Below, piece by piece: positions 10,090 through 17,896 of a DNA stretch of 25,771 nucleotides. How positions within the stretch are numbered: position 1 is the first letter of the stretch; every line of letters starts with the position of its first letter. Under the pieces are notes generated by a model, which saw only the letters and a program-made list of their open reading frames with translations, ran no database searches and was not told where the DNA came from. Where the stretch lies: assembly GCA_934555865.1 (NCBI GenBank), contig CAKTFI010000015.1, positions 1 through 25,771 on the forward strand, given 5' to 3'. This DNA is from an uncultured Christensenellaceae bacterium. Lineage in GTDB: Bacteria; Bacillota; Clostridia; Christensenellales; Christensenellaceae. Made by a program: the position numbers and the translations under genes.

Positions 10090-11019
10090 ATGAGTTTTTT
10101 GAACGATAACTTCATTGCCGATTTTTTTATCCTGGCAATCGAATGGGTATATCAATTTCTGCGGGAGTACTCGCTGACCATGATCGTGGTCGCGCTGTTC
10201 GTCCGCCTGGTGCTTTTACCGGTGGATGTCAAGCAGCGCGCCAACAGCAGGAAGATGGCCAGCATCAACCCCGAGGTAGAGAGCCTGCGCAAGCGCTACG
10301 CAAACAATCCGGAGCAGTGCAACCTTCGCATCAACAAGCTCTATAAGGAACGGGGCATCAGTCCGATGGCGGGCTGCCTGCCGATGCTGCTGCAGCTGGT
10401 CTTTTTGCTTGCGTTCTACGGGGCGTTGCGCTCAATTGCGGCGAAGGAGACGATGTCGCTTGTACTGCGGGCGGCGGAGCACGGCGCGGAAGGGGTGCAG
10501 CTTACCAAATGGCTGTGGGTGCATAACCTCTGGCAGCCGGATTCCGGCATGGCGGGTGTGCTGCCTTCGGCAAGCGAGTTTTTGACTTTCCTGCAGACCA
10601 ACACGAACACGATTACGCCGCAGACGATGGGGATCCTGCAGAGCAAAGGGCTCATCCTCTTTAACGAGGGGATCCTGAGTGTCAACGAGGCGGCGTATAA
10701 TGCGCTCTGCTCGGGCATCATTGCCGCGAACGGCCTCACGGGCGTCAATAACGGTTGGTTCATCCTGCCGCTTCTTTCCGGTGGGGCGATGTTCTTCCAA
10801 CAATGGGTGTCGGCCAAGCTCAACCCGAACCCGGCGATGGAGCAGCAGATGGGCATGATGAAGTACATCTATCCGGTGGTCTCTTTCATGATCTGTCTCA
10901 GCAGCAACACGATGTTTGCAATCTACTGGACATTTACGAGCGTATACAGTATGGCGGTGGACTTCTTCTTTAACCTGATCTATCGCAAAAAGGAAGAAAA
11001 GAACACGGCAAAGGCTTAA
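10090..11019 (+). CDS. yidC: Membrane protein insertase YidC/Oxa1 family
   Basis: YidC inserts membrane proteins alone or with SecYEG. The 309-residue protein is the short Gram-positive type without the large periplasmic domain of Proteobacteria. The conserved hydrophilic-groove arginine appears as Arg39 in the first core transmembrane helix (VVALFVRLVLLPVDVKQ). A charged cytoplasmic hairpin follows (about 48-90), then GISPMAGCLPMLLQLVFLLA. The C-terminal half has further membrane segments and ends in a basic tail. No lipoprotein cysteine is seen at the N-terminus, although some Firmicutes YidC proteins have one. GGAGGG precedes the ATG. A loop of about 80 residues (roughly 120-200) between core helices is longer than in compact homologues. 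Confidence 0.95.
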   Translation: MSFLNDNFIADFFILAIEWVYQFLREYSLTMIVVALFVRLVLLPVDVKQRANSRKMASINPEVESLRKRYANNPEQCNLRINKLYKERGISPMAGCLPMLLQLVFLLAFYGALRSIAAKETMSLVLRAAEHGAEGVQLTKWLWVHNLWQPDSGMAGVLPSASEFLTFLQTNTNTITPQTMGILQSKGLILFNEGILSVNEAAYNALCSGIIAANGLTGVNNGWFILPLLSGGAMFFQQWVSAKLNPNPAMEQQMGMMKYIYPVVSFMICLSSNTMFAIYWTFTSVYSMAVDFFFNLIYRKKEEKNTAKA

Positions 11020-11062
11020 GGGCAACGGATCGCGTAGCGGCGCGAAGAAAGGAAGAGGCGAG

Positions 11063-11707
11063 ATGAGCGCAACGGACGAAAGGGTCATGGAATCGAAGGG
11101 CAAAACGGTCGAAGAGGCGATCTTTCACGGCCTTAGCAAGATGGGTCTGGGCATCGACCAGGTGGACGTGGAAATTTTGCAGGAAGGCAAGGGCTTCCTC
11201 GGGATCGGCCGTTCGGCGACGGTGCGGCTGACGCGGAAATTCCGGGCGGCGGACCGGGCGGAGCAGTTTTTGGACGGGCTTTTCCGGCGCATGGGCGTTT
11301 CGGCCGTGGCGCACGCGGAGGAGAGCGAGGAGATGATCCGCATCCAGGTGGACGGCGATTCGACGGGCGTGCTCATCGGGCGGCGCGGGGAAACGCTGGA
11401 CAGCCTGCAGTATCTGACCAGCCTGGTCGTCAATAAGGATGCGGAACAGTACCGGCGCATCTTCCTGGACACGGAAAATTACCGCGAAAAGCGGGAGGAG
11501 ACGCTTGTGAACCTCGCCAACCGGATCGCGGCCAAGGTCGCCAAGACGGGCCGGCGCGTGGTGCTGGAGCCGATGAACCCCTATGAGCGGCGGATCCTGC
11601 ATGCGACGCTGCACGACCATCCTTCGGTGTGCACGGTGTCCGAGGGCGAGGAACCGTATCGCCGGGTCATCATCAAAAAGAAACGGGCAAACGCTCCGAC
11701 AAAGTAA
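11063..11707 (+). CDS. jag: RNA-binding protein Jag/KhpB (Jag-N, KH, R3H)
   Basis: KhpB is an RNA-binding protein that in several Firmicutes partners with KhpA and affects cell elongation and division genes. The 214 residues show Jag-N (about 9-58, with EGKGFLGIGR), a KH domain with the GxxG loop G106-R-R-G109, and an R3H domain with Arg176 and His180 in NPYERRILH. The tail is basic. The start at 11063 has AGGAAGAGGCGAG upstream; a second in-frame ATG at 11087 is possible. It is the last gene before an intrinsic terminator and sits after yidC as in most Gram-positives. Confidence 0.95.
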   Translation: MSATDERVMESKGKTVEEAIFHGLSKMGLGIDQVDVEILQEGKGFLGIGRSATVRLTRKFRAADRAEQFLDGLFRRMGVSAVAHAEESEEMIRIQVDGDSTGVLIGRRGETLDSLQYLTSLVVNKDAEQYRRIFLDTENYREKREETLVNLANRIAAKVAKTGRRVVLEPMNPYERRILHATLHDHPSVCTVSEGEEPYRRVIIKKKRANAPTK

Positions 11708-11724
11708 ATCTGGAAAAGGAATGT

Positions 11725-11752
11725 AAAAAGGGCGTGGTTCACGCCCTTTTTT
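11725..11752 (+). terminator. Intrinsic terminator between jag and mnmE
   Basis: AAAAAGGGCGTG (11725-11736) pairs with CACGCCCTTTTT (11740-11751) around a 3-nt loop, and the T-run continues to 11752. Only 11 bases separate it from the mnmE ATG, so it probably also influences mnmE expression. Confidence 0.88.
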
Positions 11753-11763
11753 GGAATCGAAAA

Positions 11764-13140
11764 ATGAGGGATTCGTTGGATACCATCTGCGCGCAGGCGA
11801 CCGCGATCGGGGAGGGCGGGATCGCCATCCTCCGCATGAGCGGGCCCCGGGCGCGCGACATCGCGAAAACGCTGTTTTTCCCCTATGCCAAACGGGCGGC
11901 CTGGAAGCCGCGGTATATGTACCTGGGCGAGATCCGCGAGGGAAATCGCTTGCTGGACTGCGCGCTCTGCGTGTATTTTCGCGCGCCGCATTCCTATACG
12001 GGCGAGGATGTGGTGGAGTTCCACTGCCACGGGGGCATGCAGGCCGCAAAAATGGTGCTGGAAGCGCTGCTGCGCGCGGGGGCGCGCCCGGCGGAACCGG
12101 GGGAATTCACCAAGCGCGCGTTTTTGAACGGCAAAATGGATATTTCCGCGGCCGAGGCGGTGGCGGATCAGATCTCCGCGCTGTCCGAACGCGGGGCGGA
12201 GATGGCGGCGCGGCAGATGCGCGGCGACCTCGCGCGGGACATTTTGGCCATGCAGGCGGCGCTGACGGATGTGCTGGCCGAGATGGAGGCGGGGATCGAA
12301 TACCCCGAGGAGGATCTGGAGCTGGAGATCGCGGGGCAGGCGCTGCCCAAGCTGCGCGCCCTTCGGACGCGGATCGCCGCGCTGGAACAGAGCTTTCGGC
12401 AGGGCAAGCTGCTGCGCGAGGGGATCCAAGTGGCGCTGGCCGGGCGGCCGAATGTGGGGAAATCTTCCCTTCTAAACGCGATCTTTGGGGAGGATCGGGC
12501 GATCGTAAGCAGCATCCCCGGGACGACCCGGGATGTCATCGCCGAACACTACCTGCTGCATTCGCTGTCCGTGCAGTTTTTGGACACGGCGGGCATGCGC
12601 GAGACGGGCGACGAGATCGAAAAAATCGGCGTGCAGAGGAGCCGCCGGGCCATCGACGACGCGTCTGTGGTCGTGCTCGTGCTGGACGCCTCTGCACCGC
12701 TTCGGGAAGAGGATCGGGCGGCCTATGCCTATGCCAAGGAACAGGGCGCCGCGATCGTGCTGGCGCTCAACAAGGTCGACCTGCCGCGCGTCCTGATGCG
12801 GGAGGCGGTGACGGCGGAATTCCCCGCGCCGTGTGTGGAGATCGCCGCCCGGCAGGGGCAGGGCATCGACGCCCTGCTGGAGGAGGTCTACCGCGCGGCG
12901 GTGGGGGACGCGGCGCTCACCGAGGGCATGGTGATCACGAACAGCCGCCATGCCTACGCCCTCCAAAAGGCGGCGCAGGCGCTTTCGGACGGGATCGCGG
13001 CGCTGGAGGCGGGGATCGACCTGGACTGCGCGTCCATCGACCTCCACGACGCCTGGCGCTATTTGGGCGAGATCACCGGGCAGACGCTGTCGGAGCAGAT
13101 CATCGACCGTATTTTTGAAAAGTTCTGCCTTGGCAAATAG
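11764..13140 (+). CDS. mnmE: tRNA modification GTPase MnmE
   Basis: MnmE works with MnmG to add (carboxymethyl)aminomethyl groups to C5 of wobble uridine-34 in several tRNAs, using GTP, a folate one-carbon donor and FAD. The 458 residues match the family. The N-terminal folate-binding domain starts MRDSLDTICAQATAIGEGGI. The G domain is inserted in the helical domain, with P-loop GRPNVGKSS (227-235), switch region DTAGMRETGDEIE and base-recognition NKVD. The C-terminal catalytic motif is CLGK (455-458), the family's C-[IL]-G-K ending. The frame is open upstream, but the ATG at 11764 fits the family start; its ribosome site is weak (GGAA). The terminator directly before it is unusual. Confidence 0.97.
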   Translation: MRDSLDTICAQATAIGEGGIAILRMSGPRARDIAKTLFFPYAKRAAWKPRYMYLGEIREGNRLLDCALCVYFRAPHSYTGEDVVEFHCHGGMQAAKMVLEALLRAGARPAEPGEFTKRAFLNGKMDISAAEAVADQISALSERGAEMAARQMRGDLARDILAMQAALTDVLAEMEAGIEYPEEDLELEIAGQALPKLRALRTRIAALEQSFRQGKLLREGIQVALAGRPNVGKSSLLNAIFGEDRAIVSSIPGTTRDVIAEHYLLHSLSVQFLDTAGMRETGDEIEKIGVQRSRRAIDDASVVVLVLDASAPLREEDRAAYAYAKEQGAAIVLALNKVDLPRVLMREAVTAEFPAPCVEIAARQGQGIDALLEEVYRAAVGDAALTEGMVITNSRHAYALQKAAQALSDGIAALEAGIDLDCASIDLHDAWRYLGEITGQTLSEQIIDRIFEKFCLGK

Positions 13141-13161
13141 GGCGGATTGGGGGAGAACACT

Positions 13162-15012
13162 ATGCAGTATTATGATGGCGGATATTACGACCTGATCGTC
13201 GTGGGCGGCGGACACGCGGGCATCGAGGCGGCGCTGGCGGGCGCGCGCATGGGGAAGCGCACGCTGCTCATGACGCTCAACCTGGAAAGCATCGGCCTCA
13301 TGCCCTGCAACCCCTCGATCGGGGGGACGGCCAAGGGGCACCTCGTGCGCGAGATCGACGCATTGGGCGGGCAGATGGGCCTGTCCATCGACGCGACCTT
13401 CATCCAGATCAAGATGCTCAACACGGGCAAGGGTCCGGCGGTGCATTCACTGCGGGCGCAGGCCGATAAGCGGCAGTACCAGCAGTACATGAAGCAGACA
13501 CTGGAACATACCCAAAATCTGGAAATCCGTATGGGCGAGATCACGGGGCTGTGCGTCGAGCACGGGAAGGTCGGGGCGGTATACACGGCGTGCGGGGCGA
13601 AGCTGCGCTGCGGCGCGGTCGTGCTGGCGACGGGCGTGTATCTGAAGAGCCGCGTGATCATCGGCGAATTTTCGCAGGAGAGCGGCCCGGCGGGCCTGGC
13701 TGGGGCGAACTATTTAAGTGCCGGGCTCCGCGACCTGGGCTTTTCCCTGCAGCGGTTCAAGACGGGCACGCCTGCGCGTGTGGACGCCCGTAGCCTGGAC
13801 TTTTCCAAGATGATCCCGCAATATGGGGATGAGAAGATCGTGCCCTTCTCCTTTATGAGCGGGCGGATTGAGCGTGAGCAGGTTCCCTGCTACCTCACCT
13901 ATACCAACGAGCGGACGCACGAGATCATCCGGCAGAACATCCACCGCAGCCCGCTGTTCAGCGGGCAGATCAAGGGCACGGGCCCTCGGTATTGCCCCTC
14001 GATCGAGGACAAGGTCGTCAAGTTCCCGGACCGCGAGCGGCATCAGCTGTTTATCGAGCCGGAGGGGCTTTCCACGACGGAAATGTATGTGCAGGGCATG
14101 TCCTCGAGCCTTCCGGAGGAGGTGCAGATCGCCTTTTACCGGACGATCCCGGGGTTGGAGCAGGTGCGGTTCACGCGCACGGCCTATGCCATCGAATACG
14201 ACTGCATCGACCCGCAGCAGTTGAAGCTGAGCCTGGAATCCCGCGAGGTCGCGGGGCTGTTCTTTGCCGGGCAGATCAACGGCTCCTCGGGCTATGAGGA
14301 GGCGGGTGCGCAGGGCATTATCGCCGGCATCAACGCGGTGCGGTACTTACAGGGGGAGAACCCGATGATCCTCGGGCGCGACCAGGCCTATGCCGGCGTG
14401 CTGGTGGACGACCTGGTGACCAAGGGGACGCGCGAGCCCTACCGCATGATGACCTCCCGCGCGGAATACCGGCTGCTTTTGCGGCAGGATAATGCCGACG
14501 CCCGCCTGTGTCAGATCGGGCGCGAGGTCGGCCTGGTGAGCGACGCGCGCTATGATCGCTTCATGTATAAGATGGAGACGGTGGCGCGCCTGCGCAGGAT
14601 GCTGGAGGAGACGCCAGCCAAGGCGGCTGTGACGCGCAGACTGCTGCATGCGGAGCCGAACGGCCCGCAGAAGCTCGCGGATATACTAAAGCGCCCGGAC
14701 ATCTCGGCAGGGCGCCTGCTGCTCACGGTGGGAGAGCCCATCCCGGACAGCGAGGTGCTGGAATCCCTGGAGACCGAGATCAAATACGCGGGCTATATCG
14801 ATAAGCAGACGCGGCAGGTGGCGCAGTTTCGCGCGCTGGAAAATCGCAAGCTCCCGCGGAATACGGACTATCTCTCGATCCAGGGGCTGCGCATCGAGGC
14901 GCGGCAGAAGCTGCAGGCGGCACAGCCGGAAAACATCGGCCAGGCCGCGCGCATCTCGGGCGTTTCCCCGGCGGACATTTCCGTGTTGCTCGTCTATTTC
15001 GACCGAACATAA
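13162..15012 (+). CDS. mnmG: tRNA uridine-5-carboxymethylaminomethyl modification enzyme MnmG
   Basis: MnmG is the FAD- and NADH-using partner of MnmE in wobble-uridine modification. The 616 residues are normal. The N-terminal Rossmann motif is [12 protein letters not shown] (about 13-24), followed by the family motif [25 protein letters not shown] second conserved block [20 protein letters not shown] lies centrally, and the C-terminal helical tRNA/MnmE-binding region includes YAGYIDKQ. An in-frame TTG at 13147 would add five residues, but the ATG at 13162 has GGGGGAG at proper spacing and is preferred. It follows mnmE by 21 bp and precedes rsmG by 11 bp, so the three are probably cotranscribed. 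Confidence 0.97.
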   Translation: MQYYDGGYYDLIVVGGGHAGIEAALAGARMGKRTLLMTLNLESIGLMPCNPSIGGTAKGHLVREIDALGGQMGLSIDATFIQIKMLNTGKGPAVHSLRAQADKRQYQQYMKQTLEHTQNLEIRMGEITGLCVEHGKVGAVYTACGAKLRCGAVVLATGVYLKSRVIIGEFSQESGPAGLAGANYLSAGLRDLGFSLQRFKTGTPARVDARSLDFSKMIPQYGDEKIVPFSFMSGRIEREQVPCYLTYTNERTHEIIRQNIHRSPLFSGQIKGTGPRYCPSIEDKVVKFPDRERHQLFIEPEGLSTTEMYVQGMSSSLPEEVQIAFYRTIPGLEQVRFTRTAYAIEYDCIDPQQLKLSLESREVAGLFFAGQINGSSGYEEAGAQGIIAGINAVRYLQGENPMILGRDQAYAGVLVDDLVTKGTREPYRMMTSRAEYRLLLRQDNADARLCQIGREVGLVSDARYDRFMYKMETVARLRRMLEETPAKAAVTRRLLHAEPNGPQKLADILKRPDISAGRLLLTVGEPIPDSEVLESLETEIKYAGYIDKQTRQVAQFRALENRKLPRNTDYLSIQGLRIEARQKLQAAQPENIGQAARISGVSPADISVLLVYFDRT

Positions 15013-15023
15013 GCAGGTGAAGT

Positions 15024-15716
15024 ATGCAGGAATTATATGAGAATTTGCTGCGGCTGGGCATCGCAGAGGCCCCTGCCGCAAAAATGGCGCAATATGGACA
15101 AAAGGTGGCAGAGGCGAACGCGCACTTCAACTTGACGCGCATCCTCGGCCCGGCGGAGATGGCGGAAAGCCACTTTGTCGACTCCGTCGACGCGGCGCGC
15201 AAGGGGTATATCCCCGCGGATGCCCGCATCATCGACATCGGCACGGGCGCGGGCTTTCCCGGCGTGCCGCTCGCGATCTTCCTGCCGGAGGCGCAGGTCA
15301 CGCTGCTCGATTCCTCCGAAAAGAAGACGGACTTTATTCGCGAGGCCTGCGCAGAGCTCGGCATCCCGGTGCAGGTCGTCTGCGGACGGAGCGAGGAATT
15401 GGCGCGGGGAGATGGCTTCTTTCAGGCCTTTGACATCGCGGTGGCGCGGGCGGTGGCGCGGCTCAATGTGCTTTTGGAGCTGTGTGCGCCGTATGTGCGT
15501 CGAGGCGGCCGTTTTCTGGCCTATAAAGGCGCCAGCGCAGAGGAAGAGGTGACGGAAGCAGCTTCCGCGGCAAAGCGCCTGGGCATGCAACTGGAGGCGC
15601 TCGTCGCCGCGGGCCCGGCCTCTACGGCGCACAAGATCGCGATCTATCGCCGCGTAGGCGAGACGCCGCCCGCATTTCCCAGAAAATATGCGAAGATCAA
15701 AAAGGCGCCCCTTTGA
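15024..15716 (+). CDS. rsmG: 16S rRNA (guanine-527-N7)-methyltransferase RsmG
   Basis: RsmG methylates N7 of G527 in 16S rRNA with S-adenosylmethionine; loss of the enzyme gives low-level streptomycin resistance in several bacteria. The 230-residue protein has the SAM-binding motif I IIDIGTGAGFPGVPLAI (about 69-85) and the ribose-binding acidic end of strand 2 at LLDSSEKK (94-101). The preceding HFNLTRI and FVDSV segments are typical of RsmG. The ATG at 15024 follows AGGTGA. It ends the mnmE-mnmG-rsmG unit and is followed by a strong terminator, then noc, the same order as in Bacillus subtilis. Confidence 0.96.
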   Translation: MQELYENLLRLGIAEAPAAKMAQYGQKVAEANAHFNLTRILGPAEMAESHFVDSVDAARKGYIPADARIIDIGTGAGFPGVPLAIFLPEAQVTLLDSSEKKTDFIREACAELGIPVQVVCGRSEELARGDGFFQAFDIAVARAVARLNVLLELCAPYVRRGGRFLAYKGASAEEEVTEAASAAKRLGMQLEALVAAGPASTAHKIAIYRRVGETPPAFPRKYAKIKKAPL

Positions 15717-15740
15717 GGCGGCGGCGCTGCTAAGTGAAAG

Positions 15741-15772
15741 AAAGCCGGAGGAAGGATCCCTCCGGCTTTTTT
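15741..15772 (+). terminator. Intrinsic terminator after rsmG
   Basis: AAAGCCGGAGG (15741-15751) pairs with CCTCCGGCTTT (15759-15769) around a 7-nt loop, and the T-run continues to 15772. It closes the mnmE-mnmG-rsmG unit. Confidence 0.93.
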
Positions 15773-15879
15773 GTGCCCGCGCCGGGAAAGAAAAGGCAGC
15801 ATGGACATCGAAGGAGGGAGATTTCAAGTGCTTTTTGGCCATTTGCGAAAATTCGACAAAATATCCTATTTTTAGTCCG

Positions 15880-15908
15880 TTGACAATTCGGCGATTTGTA
15901 CGCAAAAT
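15880..15908 (+). promoter_or_regulatory. Predicted noc promoter
   Basis: A perfect -35 TTGACA (15880-15885) is followed after 17 bp by a poor -10, CAAAAT (15903-15908). If used, it gives a leader of roughly 140 nt before noc. The better-looking TATATA nearby is too far from the -35. Confidence 0.5.
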
Positions 15909-15945
15909 GGGTATATAGAAAAAACACCCTATTTCAAAGCAAAAA

Positions 15946-16012
15946 CGGTGGATTTGCCTGCCAAAGGCGAGGACAAGCTCCTCCGCATCCGAAACCGACC
16001 CGCACGGGTTTT
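15946..16012 (+). promoter_or_regulatory. Potentially structured noc leader (three-way junction plus hairpin with T-run)
   Basis: An outer stem pairs CGGT/GGAT (15946-15953) with ATCC (15987-15990) and ACCG (15994-15997), leaving GAA bulged. Inside are two hairpins: GCC/GGC (15956-15958 with 15966-15968) and GAGGA/TCCTC (15969-15973 with 15979-15983). Directly after it, ACCCG-CA-CGGGT (15998-16009) runs into TTT. An alternative pairing AAACC (15992-15996) with GGTTT (16007-16011) would exclude the outer stem. It matches no known riboswitch that I recognise. It could be a cis-regulator or chance folding. Confidence 0.35.
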
Positions 16013-16053
16013 GCATAGAGATTTGAATAATAGAAAAGGAAGAAGGAAGTTTT

Positions 16054-16887
16054 ATGATGTTGCGATTTCCTGGCCAATCCGGCAAACGGGGAAACAATGA
16101 AGAAAAACCGGGTTTTGAATTTATTCCGGTGTCTGCGGTGTATCCGAATCCGTATCAGCCGCGAAAATACTTTTCGCAGAAGAGCATTCAGGAGCTGGCG
16201 GACTCGATCCGTCAAATCGGACTTCTACAGCCGATCAATGTGCGGCGCTGCGGAGATGGGAAGTATGAATTGATCGCCGGGGAACGGCGGCTGCGCGCCT
16301 GCAAGCTGGCGGGGCTTTCCTATGTAAAGGCGCTCATCACCTCGACGCTCAGCGACCAGGAGCTCGCCTCAATTGCTATGATCGAAAATTTGCAGCGGGA
16401 GAACCTGCATTTCTTTGAAGAGGCGGAGGGCTATCAGAGTCTGCTGCGCGAGCATGGCTTTACGCAGGAGGAATTGGCCAAGAAGCTCAGTAAGAACCAA
16501 TCCACGATTGCGAACAAGCTGCGGATATTGAAGCTGACACGGAATGTGAAGGATAAGATTTTGGCGGCCGGCCTGTCGGAGAGACATGCGCGGGCGCTGC
16601 TCCGCCTGCATAACGAAAAGGCGCAGTTGGAGCTGGTAGATAAAGTTGCTGGGGAGGGGTTATCTGTGAAAGCAACGGAAGATTTGGTGGAAAAGGAGCT
16701 GAAGAAATTGTACGGGGAGGAACCGAAGCCGCAGAAGGGAGCGTTTCGAATCAAGTGCAGCGACGCCGTGTATATCAACACGCTGAAGAAGAGCCTCGCC
16801 AAGATACGCGCGCTGGGTGTAAACACCGACCTCTGCTATGAGCAGAAGGACGGCTATTTGGAGGTTGTGATCCGTATTGAAAAGTGA
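16054..16887 (+). CDS. noc: Nucleoid occlusion protein Noc (ParB family)
   Basis: Noc is a CTP-dependent DNA-binding ParB paralogue that binds the nucleoid and membrane and blocks Z-ring assembly over unsegregated chromosomes. The 277-residue protein has the N-terminal ParB/CTPase domain with GERR (76-79) and ENLQREN (111-117), a helix-turn-helix around 135-158 (FTQEELAKKLSKNQSTIANKL) and a C-terminal dimerisation region. The N-terminus MMLRFPGQSGKRGN is short and basic; whether it forms the membrane-binding helix known from Noc is uncertain. It is called Noc rather than a second ParB because it follows rsmG, as in Bacillus, and because a separate parA-parB pair lies downstream. Two ATGs (16054, 16057) are possible after a GGAAGAAGGAAG site. 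Confidence 0.88.
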   Translation: MMLRFPGQSGKRGNNEEKPGFEFIPVSAVYPNPYQPRKYFSQKSIQELADSIRQIGLLQPINVRRCGDGKYELIAGERRLRACKLAGLSYVKALITSTLSDQELASIAMIENLQRENLHFFEEAEGYQSLLREHGFTQEELAKKLSKNQSTIANKLRILKLTRNVKDKILAAGLSERHARALLRLHNEKAQLELVDKVAGEGLSVKATEDLVEKELKKLYGEEPKPQKGAFRIKCSDAVYINTLKKSLAKIRALGVNTDLCYEQKDGYLEVVIRIEK

Positions 16888-16888
16888 A

Positions 16889-16904
16889 TGTTTCACATGA
16901 AACA
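16889..16904 (+). promoter_or_regulatory. parS: parS centromere-like site
   Basis: TGTTTCACATGAAACA differs from the consensus parS TGTTTCACGTGAAACA by one central base. It begins one base after the noc stop and its end runs into the noc terminator stem. ParB (and in some cases Noc-like proteins) nucleates here. It is the only such site I found in the window. Confidence 0.9.
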
Positions 16905-16934
16905 AAAGCGCCCGTGTGGGCGCTTTTGTTTTTT
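16904..16934 (+). terminator. Intrinsic terminator after noc
   Basis: AAAAGCGCCC (16904-16913) pairs perfectly with GGGCGCTTTT (16918-16927) around GTGT, followed by GTTTTTT. The first stem base is shared with the last base of parS. Confidence 0.92.
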
Positions 16935-16935
16935 G

Positions 16936-17848
16936 TGCAGGGGAGAAATGCCGCAGTGGCCGTGCTTTCCGGGAGCATAAACAAGAGAAGGGGCGACTTG
17001 CAAGGGAGTTGTTTGGAGAAAAAAGAGATACGGAGAGAAGCGAAGAGGGTTTGATTTCCATGGTACGCGAGGACGGAGAGCCTAAAAAACCGGGACATGG
17101 AGGTGTAATAGGAGGAGGGGCTGAGAAAGTAACCCGAACCTTTTGCAGAACGCTACAAAGAAGAGCGCAGGCTAAGCGAAAGCATCGAACGCTTGGCACC
17201 GTAAAATTGTACAGAGGGACATTACGAAAGAAACATCGTGCGGGGAAACGGGTGGGCAGAACAACGAGAGAGGAGGAGAGAAGATAGGGCGGCAGTGGAC
17301 TGCCGAGATACCGGCGGCACAGGGCAGAATGCGCAAGCCTCGCGCGGAGGCACATGCGCAAGGATTGTATACGTCTCGGGCGATCTTGCTTCTCGTGATA
17401 TGATGCGCAGCGCTCCATATGCAATGCAAGGCGTGCACATGAAGCCCATCGGAAGCCCCCACGCTCGGAATGTGCGGAGAATCATGTGTAAGGAATGTAG
17501 CCTTGTAGATGGGCGTGGCGAGACTTCTCATCTATATAGCAGGCGCCGCGAACATTCCTGTAAGGAAGAGCTCTGCACGCCAATTTCCCCTTCCCCGTAA
17601 ACGCCGTCGGTTCTTTTTGGTCTTCCCGTGGCGAAGCAAAGAAGATGCCTACGCCTGTGCATCCGCCCCGGGGATGCATCCTGCCTGACCAAACGGCAAG
17701 AGGAAAAGTGTCGCCGCCGTGCTCTGGCCGGAGGTGCGCAATCCGCAGAGGCAAACCGGAAAGCCGCACAACCTGGGCGCATTTTTTCGGATGCTTCGCC
17801 TGGTCGCCCCTCGTTGTCTGTATTAAAGAGGGAAATCCCCTAAAAAGG
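16936..17848. other. Long noc-parA spacer, no convincing gene
   Basis: About 910 bp with no recognisable gene. Open frames of about 120 codons exist on the plus strand (16916-17287 and 17238-17600), but they are rich in Arg, Ser and Gly, use AGA/AGG freely and lack the strong GC bias at third positions seen in neighbouring genes. Minus-strand frames look equally artificial. The first third (to about 17290) is strikingly purine-rich on the plus strand. Features seen are an inverted repeat GGCAGTGGACTGCC (17291-17304), a nested inverted repeat (17491-17559) and a hairpin from TGCATCC and GGATGCA near 17660-17680. It may hold a noncoding RNA, a decayed gene or simply spacer. Confidence 0.6.
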
Positions 17849-17877
17849 TTGAAAAAGCGGAGATTCCTTGCTACAAT
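17849..17877 (+). promoter_or_regulatory. Predicted parAB promoter
   Basis: TTGAAA (17849-17854), a 17-bp spacer and TACAAT (17872-17877) form a strong promoter. The expected transcription start is near 17884, immediately before the GGAGG (17886-17890) ribosome site, so the leader would be only about 13 nt. Confidence 0.8.
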
Positions 17878-17896
17878 AAACTTCTGGAGGTAGCAA

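Noticed and set aside
15852..15858. TTCGACA, a match to the Spo0A box
   Set aside because: A 7-bp site is expected a few times by chance in this length, and no second box lies near it.
17108..17160. GGGGCTGAGAAAGTAACCCGAACC resembles the start of a TPP riboswitch (sequence at 17117-17140)
   Set aside because: The rest of the thi-box pattern, including the second conserved arm, is not present and parA is an unlikely target; treated as chance.
16660..17424. Minus-strand frame of 254 codons across the end of noc and the spacer
   Set aside because: It runs antisense through noc, parS and the terminator and has no protein-like features.
16916..17600. Two plus-strand frames of about 120 codons in the noc-parA spacer
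   Set aside because: The first begins inside the noc terminator; both have Arg/Ser-rich low-quality translations, non-typical codon use and no recognisable domain.
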